This document shows positions 46,330-59,729 of a stretch of 64,000 nt of DNA, one piece after another (within the stretch, counting starts at the first letter, position 1; every line of letters begins with the position of its first letter). Origin of the DNA: Pagrus major. Lineage: Eukaryota; Chordata; Actinopteri; Spariformes; Sparidae. Both the position numbers and the translations under genes were made by a program. Location of the stretch: positions 28,397,315-28,461,314 of the forward strand of contig NC_133232.1 in assembly GCF_040436345.1 (NCBI RefSeq), read 5' to 3'. The notes beneath the pieces were generated by a model, which searched no databases, was not told the DNA's origin, and saw only the letters and a list, made by a program, of their open reading frames with translations.

Positions 46330-49300
46330 TGGGTGATTCGGCTGCAGCGAGAGGAGTTATTCATCCGATAAAAAAAGTAGTCCCACTTTCAACTGAAACA
46401 AATCGCTTACAAATGTTGATTGGGGCTTTATAGTCGACGTCAAAACAGAACACGTGAATAAATGAATCGACGTGGGGATAAAATGATTAATAGGGGACTC
46501 TTAGAAACAATACCATTTCATGAAGCGGTGCTCCTTTTCAAACTGGCTGAATAAGACGAGTGAGTGAGTGACGGTGATTGTGTTGATCGGATTCACTACT
46601 TGGAAATATATAAAACGCAAACCAGTGAGGTTAATCACAAGAAAAAGGCACATTTTCAACATATTACCCACCATCAGCCAAAACAGCTGACGTCACGCTA
46701 AGGGGGCTGCGCGGATTGATCTTTACTTGTGTGTTACACGGTCCAACAAAAACCGGATCAAACTAGAATATGGTTGAATCGCCGGATCTACTTCCCCTTT
46801 ACCGCAATGATACGCCGTCTGTGATTGAAGAACAATAGAAAACACAAAAACAGCCAACTCATCTCTCTTAACTTGGACGGCCCGTGTTCAATAACGCGTT
46901 TATCCTTTCGGCAGATTGTAGTAGTTGCTGTAAAAGCTGCTGGTGCGTGCGGTACGTTTTTTTATCAAGTGTGTGTGGTATCACGTTACATGTGGCCCTA
47001 TTCATAGACACGTGTTGTTGTTTTTTACAGGCCTTCATCATATGAGTCTCTGCTTTAACGTCCAATTCAACATGAAGTTGAGTGAAACATAATGTCTGGT
47101 GGTGTTGGCTGAGCAGTGTACGTGACAAAACTAGAAATATCCAGAAACAGCCACTGCCAGACTGTGTGTTGCTGTGGCAGGGTGGAAAATTACCAGTACT
47201 GAAGGCCGAAAATGGGACTGATTCACCAGCAGAGGGTGCAGTTAGACGTGATGTTTGTCACGTATGTCCCAGTGCATAAAAACTCCCTGTTCCTCCTCCC
47301 TTGTGTTTTCATCTGTTCAGCTGGTTTTCAACATTGATTACAGTACCCTGGACAAGTCTGGGCAACCTCCCTTATGCAACCATTCTCATGATAGCTCATT
47401 GATCAACACCAGCAGAGTGTGGAGAGTTGTCCTCTGGATGGGTTTCTGCCCCACCCGGCCTCAGCGAATTGATCTTTGTCATGGTTGTTGGAGAGGATAT
47501 AGTCAGTGGCGCTCACACATTTGAGAAAGAGGGAATCTTCTTTCATGTGATAATGCTACGCCAAAACCTTTCATGTGATAGGCTCATCAAGGCCTTTGTC
47601 TGATACTTGCTAATCAATGCCATTAAAAGGTGCACTACATAGCCTAGTTTTGGGAAATGCATTTTAATCAGAAGAGAAATATCTTCACTGACTGATTTCT
47701 TTATGCCTAAACAAACTAAATAAGCAAACTGTCTTTGTTTTCATGACATAATACTGAATAAACAAACTGACCTTAAAGGACAACCGCAATTTTATACTGT
47801 TTCAGTTTGTTTACATTCGGCGGACCCTGCCACCTTTCTCAAACAATCTTATTTGAACCTTATTTTCCTCCAAGAACAGCTTGTTTGTTCACTTATTAAC
47901 TGAGTTTGTATTATTACCTCATTAATACTGTAATTATTACTATTCTGAATTTTAATTTCTTATCCAAAACTACATAGTGCCCCATCAGTATATGGAAATA
48001 TATTTGAAGTAGGGTGCTGCGATATACCGATACTGACGATAATGTGATATAAAAAAATTAAATACTGACCTGTGTTAATAATACACTTATGATGTTACCG
48101 TGTGAAATAATCCAGCGCAGATCTTATGACCTGTGGATCTTTTGCTCATCTGGTTGCTTTTTCACTATTCGTTATGTGTAACTGTTCGTTGCAAACTCTC
48201 TCCAGCTCGCTACTCTCATACTTTAAGTGTGATCCATTTGCTAAAAAAGGAGAAAAAAACAACAGTAAACCAAAGTAAAGTAGAAAAAATTCAAATTTTC
48301 TATAGATATCACGATAATATCATGATTGTGCATTCATTTGGCCATGATAATGATGTAATGAAAATCTTATATCCTGACAGCCCTAGTATGAAGGATGCCT
48401 GAAACCAAACGTTCAACCTGACAAAACTACATAATGCCCCTTTAAATAGCCTAAATAACTTGACACAGAAGATTTTTATTTTTTTGGCTAATCCAGCAAA
48501 TTAAACACCTGACAAATCAAAACACTTCATCACATCTTATAAAACAATGTGATGTCACAAGCAGTCTCTATTATTGATTTGCATCATTGCTAACAATAAT
48601 TTCATACAATCGGAAAAGGTGTAGCTGCCATGGTAAAAATCCTTTATGGTAAAGGATAAATGTAGATTGTTCCATGGCATATATTGTCATATCACCCACC
48701 TCTTCCAAATGTAATAAAGTAGGCCTCAGCCAGATGATAACAGGAAACCTCTCAAAATCAATGGTGCAGCTGAGGGCAGTTTAATAGCTCTGGTTGATAC
48801 TCATACCTGCTTTTCGTGTATTAATAACGATAGCTGTAAAAACAAAGCAAACAAAAAATGTCACACCAGATTATAGGATGAAGACATGAAGTCAAAGAGC
48901 GGGCACACTCCACTGTGAGTTATATCAGGGGGTTAAATTAACTTTGTTATAGATCTTGTCCCACAGGGCTCAGTTCGATTGTGTGAGGACAACGGCCCTG
49001 CTCTTTCAGCTGGTTCAATTAGCATCCAGCTGTTACATCAGGACTGATACAGAATCAAGCCACCATCCAGGAATTCATACATCCCTGCTCACGAGCCGAG
49101 AGTACATTATGTTTCAGCCAGCCGCCGAGGGACATAAACTTAACTAGCAACTGGATATGTGCAGATTTCATTTCTGCAGAGACTTCTGAGGCTGGACTCC
49201 TTATTTGATAGTTGAGAGTATAATTTACTTTTCAAAATACTTTCCCACATTTTTGTACTTATTTTTGCGATCACAAACAGCAGAAGATTATTGTTGGTAT

Positions 49301-49467
49301 GAAGTGACAATTCTCTGCTTGGAGCCTTTCGAAAAAAAAAAAAGATTAGAAGAAAAAAAAAAACTATAGTTGCATATTAGCTGAAACAACTGAGTGCCAC
49401 CACGGATCACCATCAGTTCCCCGACCAGGACGGCATCCACAGCCTACCACCAGGGAGGAGACAGGTG
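46330..49467. other. Spacer between MALAT1 and the + strand coiled-coil gene
   Basis: Contains the CRE at 46688-46695 and dispersed repeats at 47629-48440. The 5' UTR or promoter of the + strand gene probably lies in the last few hundred bases. No supported protein gene. Confidence 0.45.
47629..47983. repeat. MITE-like dispersed repeat (copy b)
   Basis: 355 bp with terminal inverted repeats: GGTGCACTACATAG near the left and CTACATAGTGCCCC at the right. It is related to 12396-12750 and to the inverted copy at 49718-49961. A further terminus, ACTACATAATGCCCC, sits at about 48425-48440 beyond an unrelated insertion at about 48010-48387. Confidence 0.65.
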
Positions 49468-52400
49468 ATGGAGAAGTTTTTTAAGCCTGTTCACAGCCCC
49501 TGTGACCCGGACGAGATCAAGCCGCGGAAGCACCACCATCGTCACCCTCACCATCACCATGACTCTCACTCACACAGGTAGGATGGTTCATTCCATGTTT
49601 ATATTCATGTCTAATCGAAAAGGAATTAAACTATGTAGTTATGAAAAATAAGTTTAAACTCAGACTTTTCACTATTTACAGTATTGGTGATGTAATAATA
49701 CAAACCAGAAATATTTATTTTTCCCATAACTGAATAAACAAGCTGTTCTCAGAGGAAAATAAGGTCCTCAGAACACTGTTTAAAGCTAGAAAGGTGGCAG
49801 GGCCCGCCACATATAAACAAAGTAAGACTGAAATTGTGTTGACCTTTAAGGTCAGTTTGTTTATTCAGTTTATTCATTCATGAAAATGAAGAGAAATTGT
49901 TGATTTAGTTCGGGCTGAAGAAATCAGTCAGTGAAGATCTTTCTCTTTCGTAGTGCACCTTTAAGAAATATAAGTAATTCTAAAATTTGCCTGTTTAAAA
50001 ATCTTTCCAATGCGACTTAACATTTTCATTGGTTGCACCGGTGTGCCTGATATTCAGCAGGTCAGATTTTAAAAATGTATAAAATATTTTTTAACAGAGA
50101 AAAAATAAAAATAAAAAGCAAATCCACAAAAACTTCAACAATAATGTTCATATAGCCAGCATCATAAAAACACTATAGTCTTAACAATAAGTTTTTAACT
50201 TTATTTAATAAATTAAGGGTTTTCTTAATACCCCAGTATTTGAGTTTGTCAAGCACTTATAACATCAGCACTTGTGATTTGTTGTTGTGTGTGCTGCTAA
50301 TGAATTGAAGATTGTTTCCATTGTTTGTTTTATTTATATAATGTGTCAGGAAATAGGCAAATTATTGGTTGCACCTAAATTATGTGCTGGTGCACCTGAG
50401 CAACCAGTGTTACAAGTTAGTCTGGAGCCCTGAGTACTAGTACTATATAATACAATCAATAATGGAATGTAACTAAGTAAATTTACTCAAGTACTGTATT
50501 TAAGTAAAGTTCTGAGGGAGGCTACTTATACTTTACTTCAGTACTTTTTCTACTACATTATACCACAGTTTGGGGGCAAATATTTAACTATTTACTCACT
50601 ACATTTATTTGATAACTTAAGTTACTAGTTACTTTTCAGGTAACATAAATTCTTTTTTTTTAGATTAGATTTTTAAAAAAAGAAGAAAAAAGCACATTCT
50701 GATTATTAGAAAAATGCTGAATATTGGATTAGATATTTGTCTAGGAGGCTAATCTGTCGACGTATAGTATACAGTATATACATGTATCATTTACTTTTAC
50801 TTGTACTTTTGATACTTAAGTACATTTTATATCAGATACTTTAAGAAGTGCTATTCATATGGGCGACTTTCACTTATACTAAAGTAATATTTTAACACCA
50901 TATCTTTACTTTTACTCAAGTATGACTGTTGATACATCATTACATTTATTTATTACTTCTGTGTTCATGTGTTGTAGGTACACAATGTTCGATGATACAG
51001 ACAGAAATACAGATGAAAGCCATGGACACCACCGCCATCATCATCATCGCCACTATCTACATGACATCCCTCATCACGATGCCCGCCATCGCCATCAGAC
51101 ACAACAATTTCACCACAGCGAAGAGGATGAGATACTCTACAACCACGAGACACCTGTCACTCTCTCCAGGGCCTCTTCCTCCTCCCTCTCTTCCTCCACT
51201 TCCTCTTCCTCCTCTTTCTCCTCCTGGTACACAGAGACGAGTATGAATAATCCTGTCTCCATCCATCATGCTCAGCACCCACAGCATTCCCTGTCCTGCT
51301 CCAATATCGCAGATATTCGCAGAGGTTTCAGGGAAGACGACGGCAGCGAGCCCGTAGTCATTGCCACCGTTAAACATGGAAAAAACGGAAGTGTTTGTAG
51401 TGAGTTACATGGGAGCTCGCAAAAAAAAGAAAAACATGTTTTTTCCACTCTCGACCGAGGTCACAGCAGAAGTGTTGAAGGCCTACTGCAGCGTAATAAA
51501 AGTGATGTTAAAGGGGAGCGATCCAGAGCACAGCACATGGACTATGGATCTCTGTATAAGACATCTAGTTTGAATCGAAGCCTGGCTTTCAGTGAGGAGG
51601 ACATTGTGCTAGGGGTCTCCAGGGGCCCAAAGAGAGCAGTGTCTTCCATCCAGCTACCCAGCAAAGGCATTCTCAAAAACAAGGAGCCTCATACTGACAT
51701 TCGCAAGGCTAAGTCGATGGAGGTGCTGTCGCCAAGAGTTTCCAAAGAGCAAGATCCCAGTGGGCAGAGGGGGAAAGGGGTGACTCAGGCAGAGATAGAG
51801 CGAGCCAAGGCAAACTTTGTGCAGGGGAAGATGCAATTCTCAGCCTTTCTAGATGAGATTACGAAACAGGTTATAAGTCCTTCAGATCTCACCATCTTGG
51901 GTGTGAACAAGAATAAAGCAACTGGGAAGACACCTGTCCCAGCCCAGACACCTGGTCCAGTCAAGCCTCAGCTCCCACCCAAGAAGGGCAGAGAGAGCTC
52001 AGGAGAGGAGAGGGAGCAGCATCCAAAACAGCACAGCAGACAGGAGAGAGCAGCTCGCAGCAGCTCTCGTAAACACTCGGACTGCTCCAACCCTGACAAA
52101 CTGATCTCATACACAGCCAAGAACCACCACGGAAGCCCCCCGCCTCATCACTACCCTCACTCTCCCAGCCACAACACTCACCACGGCAGCAGCCGTAAAG
52201 ACAGGAGGCCGTCTCCCACTGGGGGCTCCGTGTCAGGGGACAGAAGTGCCAGATGTGGCCCTCCCCTCACAGATGGCACCAGCACCAGTCCTGAACCCAG
52301 CCAGCCCAAACAACGCCACCACCGCAAACAGCAGTCTGCTGCCTCCCCCAGTCAATACACCCAGCACCTCCCTCAGTACCAGCCTCAACAAGTGCATCCC

Positions 52401-55400
52401 AGCCCCTCTGTGGGGACCGGCCTCGGGTCTGAAACTTCATCCACAAAATCGGATTCATCCAGGCACAGAGACACAGCCTCCATAGCGACGAGTCACAGCT
52501 CGGAGCAGAGCGGTCGACACCATTCAGAGCATGTGGGGCAACAACGCAGGGTGAGTTTACTCTCATAGTATTTTTGCTATTTTTTTTTTGATGAAGTACA
52601 ATAATATGAGACAGGAAGTGGAGAGATCTTAGTCCTCAGATCATGAATCTGGTAGTGTCATTTGTGCAACAGTACAAAAACAGAGCTTGCACACTAGGTA
52701 ATACTCCCATGAACATTGGCGGACTCAGGACGTATGAGGGGCAGGGGCGAAAAAAATAAAAAGGGCACCAGCTGTATGAAAGTCACGATATATTTATAGT
52801 GAAGAGGCACGTTTTGTTCGCTGGAAGGTCACCCTGGATGGCACTTTATCATGTTATATCAACCATAGGGGCATCCAAGAGGGCATTTTTGCCTTGTATC
52901 ACTCTAAATCTCAAACTACCCATAACTGCTTGACCCTAATTTAAGATCACCGGATGTAGGATCAAATTGTACTCACTCATAGATACCAGCCACCTAAATA
53001 TGCCTGATTTTTTCCATCAAGATCCATGGATTATTTCCTGAGAAATTAATGAAAATGTTGAAAGAAATCTCCCAATGTTTAAGAAAGTGAGAAAAAAAAT
53101 TCCTGGATCTGTCCATTTATCTGTATCCACACCAACATTTAATGGGGTCTATTCTGGGCCAAGGCCCATCCCCCATCCAAGTTTTGTGGAAATTCCTTCA
53201 GTAGTTGTTGTTTTTTTTCAGTTGTAATCCTGCTCCCAAACCTTCAAAAGGACAGGGGTGAAAACATAACCTCCTTGTTGGAGGTAATTAGTCAAAACAG
53301 CTGCCAGAAAAAAGTTATGTGTTATCCCTGAGTCATACACCCTACTCAGCTAATATAATTTATCTTTATTTATAAATGATATGTGGTAATTGTAAAATGT
53401 TCATCAAATAAAATCAATGAATGTGAAAGGGATGGAGAGACTTTATAGCATTTTACACCAAATGAGGAAAAGATGAATCAAGTTTTGTTTTGTTTTATTA
53501 TACAGAATTTATTGCTTCAAGACATGTACATACATTGTATAGCACTACACTGAAGGGCAGACATCTCTGTCGAAATATCAGGATGCACATATCAAATAGA
53601 CAGAGTATTGCTCGTGTCTTGCAGCAGCAGTGTAGCTGAGTCACTGTGTGGGTTGTGTCAAACACTACGCATTGCAAGCTGAGTCATTCTTCAGCACTGC
53701 AGCAGATGATAGTCCTGTGCTTTTAAAGGAAACTCCCTTTGAAACTACCTGACTTGTCAATTTAAACGGTATCATTATTATCAAGGATTTCAAGGCCCTG
53801 ATATACAGTCTGTTCTAAGAAATCGCCACAGAAAGTAACAACACATACCACACATGCAAGACAAATCTCTCACTAGCTCTCAGTAACAGCCAGCATCATG
53901 CAAAATGTGAGAGCGAGTTGGTTGAATAAGAGCACGTATCACGTTGCTGTTATGTAAGAATCAGGCTTATACTCTCATGTACTAATAAACACAGATAATA
54001 TTACATAACACTGACTGTTTCCATGTATTCACTGTTAAGGTTTGAGTTTATTTTATCAAGTAAAGGGTCAGTGAATTCACACATACACACAAACCTACAT
54101 TACACAAACATGCAAAAGGGAAAATCCCAGTTTAGCCCGCAGAACCAATCGATGAATCCATTTCCGGGAGCAGGTCTGCCATAACTCAATAGTTTATTCA
54201 ATCTGTCATGTACTCTGTAATGGGTGGATGACCCAGCCTGTGTGTATTCTGCCTTTTACACAATGCGGGCAGGGCCAGGCTCTAGCTGCTGTACCCATGA
54301 ATAGTAATATGTCTGCATAGATGTGGGAACTAGGGGTGCTGAGGAGGCACCTCCTAAAATGAGGCTATAACATATGCCGAATTTACAAGAAGGCCCAAAA
54401 TTGAGTGATTTTTAAGAGTCATGGGGACATTCTCTCCCTCTTCATCTCCTTGCTGTTGTTCACTGTAGTTGATGTGGCTGCTTTGACACATAATATGTTG
54501 GTGTTCAAGTCTGCTGTCTGCTGTAGTACACAGGTTATAAATTATTGTTGAGAGTGTTGAGAGTGTGTTTTAGCATTTACTATGACGTCATTTTATAGCC
54601 TGACCCCTCAGCACCCCAAACTGTGACTGTGTCCCTGTGAGTGTGTATAAAAATAACTGGATGGTAAGATGGGTGTGACGTCCTCATTATTTATTTATTG
54701 TTCTGTACCGATCTGTGCTTTTCCGCCTTTAGCACCAAACCAGGAATCAGCCCTGAGCTGCTAATGTCGCTGCAGATTTACAGACTCGAATCAGCAGCTT
54801 TGAACAGCTTTGTTCGAAAGTTCCCGTTCACATGCTTACAGTGAATATCTGCAGTGCATGTTGTGTTTGAACAGTGATGTGTTTTTCATTGTTTTGGCTC
54901 TACTCCAGTATGCTGGAATTCAAATGAAACAATGCAGTTGAAGTTCTGACACTCAGCAAGGGTGTATAGGGAGTGTTCACATTCCTATGTGGTGATAAGA
55001 AGCTGTCACCTGTGTAGAAAGAGGGCCACAAGTTTAATACAAGTCATGGACGGTGGATGTAAACACCCTCCAATTAAAGCTGAATGTCATTGTTTCATGC
55101 CATAACAATCCTAAATTACCTAATGCCTTTTGTATCTCTTCTCCATCCCTCTTTTATCCTGTTTTAGGACACACTGTGCGATGCCGACCTTCTCCAGTAA
55201 GTGTAATAGACTTTCTGTCCGCTCATGTCACATTTTCAGTAATGCTTCTCACACGTTCCTCTCTGACTCATTCAGTTCTCTCTCATGATGGGTCAGTGGT
55301 TATTGATCACACTAATGAGCATCCTCTCTGCTTCCTCTCCTGAACAGAAAGAGATGCAGTTATGAAACATTTATATAACCATCTCTGTGTCATTAGAAAT

Positions 55401-55688
55401 AAGTATATGTGACAGAAAACTAATAACATAAGCACCAGATGAAAACACTTGTGTAAGTCATACATAATGCTCATGTCCATTGATGGAGTCATTTCAGACT
55501 ATTCCTCTAATATTGTGTTATAGTTTTCTTTAAAATTGGCACAGATGATTTGACTTAAAAATGCTGATTGTCAGACCTCTGTATCTCTGTAGCTAAAATA
55601 ATGCTAACTTATATGCAACCTATGTAGCAGCCATCTTTGTAGTATTTGTTTGAAAGCTAAAGCTTTTTATATATATATATACATACAT

Positions 55689-55719
<31 letters not shown>

Positions 55720-58700
55720 TATTTACCATTTTTGACTTATTTAAGTCACCCAAAAATGAAAATTCAGTCATCTTCTACTTACCCTTTGAGTGAAGTTTCG
55801 TTGTCCACAAAACATTTCTGGAGCTTCACAACAAAACAGTGTTGTAGTATTTTCCTAAACAACTGAAGTAGATGGGGACTTAACACATAAATTGGCTCCA
55901 TGCAGATCATCCGACATAATTAATAATAATAATAATAATAATAATTGATTTAAAAAAAGATGTTATATACAACTTTTTGTAAAACAAAATGTTCACTGTA
56001 TCTGCTATGCTAAAAGGGTATGTGCACACCTCGTCTGAAGTGGGTGCTTGAGCTCAACCACTCTTTGAGGTTGTAAAAAACATCTTTTCAAATCAATTTG
56101 GGATCTCTGAGATTCTGGACTCTTGGATTATGCCGGACGAGCTGTATGGAACCATTTAACTTTTTTCTTACTGTTGTTTTTTTAACGATTTAAAACAAGT
56201 CCCCATCTCCTGCAGTTGCTTAGTATAATGCTGCAAAGGTGTTTTGCTGTGAAGCTCCAGAAATGTTTTGTGGACCACAAAACTTCACCTGACTTTCCAT
56301 CGGCATAGAGGTTAGTAGATAATGACTGAATTTTCATTCTTGGGTGAACTTATCCTTTAATATGTATTACTAATTAAGTTTGATATCAACATGACATGAA
56401 ATGTGCTACCAAGAATGGATTTTTTTGGTTAAAAAATGTTTGACCATGCATACTGAGTAGATGCAGGAACAATTTATAATAAAAATATTCATAAATGGTA
56501 AATGTATAGTTAATTAGACTTTAGTTAATAGTTATTTCACAGTGAAATAAATGTATTCGATAATAAAACTCCTCTGTGTTCAGGGCACTGCAGGAGGAGA
56601 ATGCTGATCTTCACCAGAACTTGTTGCAAACTGTGGTTTGCATCGAGAGCCTGGAGGCAGAACTGCAGAGGACTAGGGACGAGCTCAGCCATGTCAAGGA
56701 GAAATATAAAAGGTTTGTTATTATAAACAGAACAAAACCCAACATGCATGACTGATAAATGTTGCTTATACACTCCTCACTTGCAGTGATGGAATGTAAC
56801 TAAATACATTTAATCAATTACTGTACTTAAGCACAATTTTGAGGTACTTGTACTTTACTCAAGTATTTCCATTTTCTCTTACTTTACTTCCACTCCACGA
56901 CAATTTTGAGGGGAAATATTGTACTTTTTACTCCACTACATTTATTTGATAACTTTAGTTAGTTACTCTGCAGATTGCATGCTGCAACAGAGCCAAAGTA
57001 GCAGATTTTTAAAACAAATGTATTTATTTTATTGCCAATCATATAAAAAAAACACTGATTCTGATAATCAGAAAAATACTGAATACTGTATCTAATAATC
57101 AGCCAGGCAGGTTTACATTTATTGCGAGAAAATTACTTCTGATGCATTTAATATTAGATACTTTAAGACTTCAAGTTCTTTATGGATGGATGACTTTCAC
57201 TGTCACCAAAGTTTTATTTTAACACAATTTCTTCATTACTCAGTTATGACTTTTGAGGAATTTTTGCGACAATGTCGACTTGTTTTCACAAAGAAAGACT
57301 GACGAGCACACAGGACTGGAAAACATCTCTCCCACGTGTAGAGTGATGATGCAGTACATACTGAACAACATGTTTCTATAGAGTAAAGTATCGACTCCAG
57401 AGCAACAACCAATCAATAAAAAACAAGCCAACCTATAGCTTTACATAACAATTCCTATAGATTGATCGATCCGTGGAACACTTTGGATAAAGCCCCTGTA
57501 TGTTTCCGTGGGTGTTTTGGTTCTTCAGTGACCCATTTTCCCTGAGCAGCAGAAACTCAAGGCATCTGTCTTGTCCCTTCACACCCGCGAGTGAGAGTCT
57601 TGTTGTTACTCGAACCCTGTCGAGCTTGTATTTGTTACCAAACAGCAGCTGCAGCCCCCAAGGCACATACCACACCTTCTTCAACAAACTGGAGCAACTG
57701 GAGTGAATGGTTGCCTCACACTGGGCTCCAGTTTGGTGTCAGTTGTTGCATATTCATTAGAAGGGTTTGAGGCTGCCATTTGGCCTGAAAAACAGCTGTT
57801 TCTAACCCTTGAAAAAAGATAATGACATGGTAGAGTGGTGTGTGTTGGAACAACACTAATACATTAATGTGTTTGTTGTTTCTTCGTCTTTCTTCTGTAG
57901 CCTTCTAGAGACTCACACTGGGACCAAACAGGCCAATAACCTGCTCGGGGAACACCTGCATATAGCGGTGAGAAAACTTTTTATGAAGTCACAGGCACAA
58001 TGATCAAAGAAGGAATCTTGTTTCGCTGCATTCACAAACCATGAGCTACTGTCATGTTAATGTCACCCTGTTGTACGTGTCGCTGTGTGTATGTGTGTGC
58101 AGTCAGAGAGCCTGAGCAGCGAGAGGAAGTACCTACTAAACCGTGTGTCACAGCTAAGCTCAGAGTTGGAGGACGCCCACAGGACCATAGCAGCCCTGGA
58201 GAACATCAATGTGAGCATACTGCCATCTACTGGACATCCTCACACACTTCCATACACAGCAGACATTAACAGACGGCACACATTTTACTAAATACATTAT
58301 TGTGATGGATTAGTCTTCCTTAATTGTTGCTTCTATTCCTAAACTTGAGTAACGGCTGAAGTTACTTCTGATTTCTTTGTATTAGTTGTAGTTCTTTATT
58401 AGTGTTATGCTAGAAGCCATTCTAGTCATTAGTTTTTGTAATAATATCTTGGAAAATACCCAAAATACCCTAGTTTGCAGTGGTCAGTGCTCAGTTCCTT
58501 TACTGAGTAAAAGTACCTGTGTAAAAATATTCCATCACAACTATGAAAAGTTTAGCAGGGAAATTTCTCTTTAGGAGAGCTAATAACAACTCAAAAAGAA
58601 AGCTGTGACAGGGCCACAACCCGACACTGCACAAGTGAAAAAGTTTGAAAACCACTGGTTTAATCCTGTACATGTGTTGTATTTTACAATCTTATCATGT

Positions 58701-59729
58701 GGGTTTTTTAATGTAAAAACTTAATTTAAAAAATGTCCTCTGTCAGCGGAATGTAGTGGAGTGAAAAATAATATTAAAAAAAAAAAGAAAAAAACCCCTG
58801 ATACCAGATATTTACAAAAAACAATAAAGTTTATCAGTTTGAACAGTAAATATCTTGTCTTTTTACTGTTTTTGACTGAATAAAGGTCTTAAAGGATTTG
58901 CAAATAATTAAATTCTTAGTTTTTATTTATTGTTTTCAACCAAAAGCAGCACATTATGATTAACCTGCAAAATGTTGCCAGAAAGATGCAGAACAACCTG
59001 GAGCGATACAGGACAGGGGTGTGTTTCTTCTTCTTTTGCCTGGATTGAATTCAGAGTTAATGTTCTTGTTTGCTGTCTCACCCTCAGGTGCCATGCTTGA
59101 TAAAGGAGCTATTAGAGAAACACTTCGACTCAGCCGAGGCCATACAAAAGTTTCTGAAAAGCCCTGCTACAATCAGCCATTCCACCACCTCTCCACAAGC
59201 CGGCGGCCAATCCCAGGCACCTAAAATGGAGGATCCGTCACTTGATTGGTTGACAAAGTCAGAGGCAGGTCTGCAGAGGGTCACAGCCTTCATACCATTT
59301 AAACAGGGGGTGCCAGCAGCAGGAACTGAAGGCAGTCACGAGTCCAGCTACAGCCCACCTTTCTCTGTATCTGACATCAGCTCAGCTATCTGCAAGAAAA
59401 TGGCTGCCAGTTTTGCTGCCAGACCTCAACCTCTCTATCCCCAAAGCCAGCAGCAGCCTCCCCCGGGCACCAACTACGTTGACAACCAAACCAACCAAAA
59501 CCTCCATCAGGCCCATGTGGGTGGTGACAGCTGGGGTGGGAAGGGAGGAGTAAAGGTAACTCTTTTGGAGCAGGAAATTGTGGACGTGACGTCGTCGTCA
59601 GCCCAGCAGATCCTGGATGAGTTCATACAGCAGCTGCAGCCCCATAAGGAGGCGGGTGGAGGGAAGGAGCAGCAGGGCGGGCGGGAGTGGGCGGGTGGAG
59701 CAGAACACACAGGCAAAGTGGCAGATTGA
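49468..59729 (+). CDS. His/Ser-rich protein with C-terminal TJAP1/BEGAIN-like coiled coil (8 exons, 908 aa)
   Basis: Predicted exons: 49468-49577, 50978-52550, 55168-55196, 56584-56712, 57901-57967, 58103-58210, 58950-59018, 59088-59729; all phases join. Residues 1-75 hold several His clusters (RKHHHRHPHHHH, then GHHRHHHHRHYLH). The long exon 2 (about residues 37-560) is disordered and Ser/Pro/Gln/His-rich. It includes the short ordered-looking segment TQAEIERAKANFVQGKMQFS at about residue 330 and basic LPSKGILKNK and RKAKSMEVLSPRV motifs. Exons 3 to 7 (about 561-695) form a coiled coil, LQEENADLHQNLL to DAHRTIAALENIN. Its pattern resembles the TJAP1/BEGAIN family of junctional and postsynaptic scaffolds. 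Exon 8 gives VPCLIKELLEKHF and a low-complexity tail to the stop. No signal peptide or membrane segment is seen. Probably a cytoplasmic scaffold; I cannot name the orthologue. Confidence 0.75.
49718..49961. repeat. MITE-like dispersed repeat (copy c, inverted)
   Basis: Inverted relative to 12396 and 47629; carries AAAGGTGGCAGGGCCCGCCA and ends TAGTGCACCTTTAAG. Lies in intron 1 of the coiled-coil gene. Confidence 0.6.
50455..50935. repeat. Dispersed repeat family R2, copy in intron 1 of the coiled-coil gene
   Basis: Begins AATGGAATGTAACTAAGTAA and ends CTTTTACTCAAGTATGACT, nearly touching the acceptor of exon 2 at 50977, so it may supply part of the acceptor's upstream sequence. Confidence 0.7.
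52551..55167. other. Intron 2 of the coiled-coil gene
   Basis: No separate gene seen. Around 52965-53040 is an inverted match to the dispersed repeat at 2540-2640. Confidence 0.5.
55668..55722. repeat. AT-rich dinucleotide microsatellite
   Basis: Run of AT/ATAC dinucleotides in intron 3. A short AAT trinucleotide run follows at about 55918-55944. Confidence 0.85.
55745..56362. repeat. Foldback element with long inverted arms
   Basis: Left arm begins CACCCAAAAATGAAAATTCA and right arm ends TGAATTTTCATTCTTGGGTG. The arms (about 55745-55885 and 56205-56362) also share AAACATTTCTGGAGCTTCAC and its complement and the CCCCATCT box. A single arm of the same family is at about 60050-60155. Non-coding MITE of foldback type within intron 3. 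Confidence 0.8.
56785..57250. repeat. Dispersed repeat family R2, copy in intron 4 of the coiled-coil gene
   Basis: Most complete copy: starts AGTGATGGAATGTAACTAAA and ends ACTCAGTTATGACTTTTG. Same order of blocks as the other copies. Confidence 0.7.
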
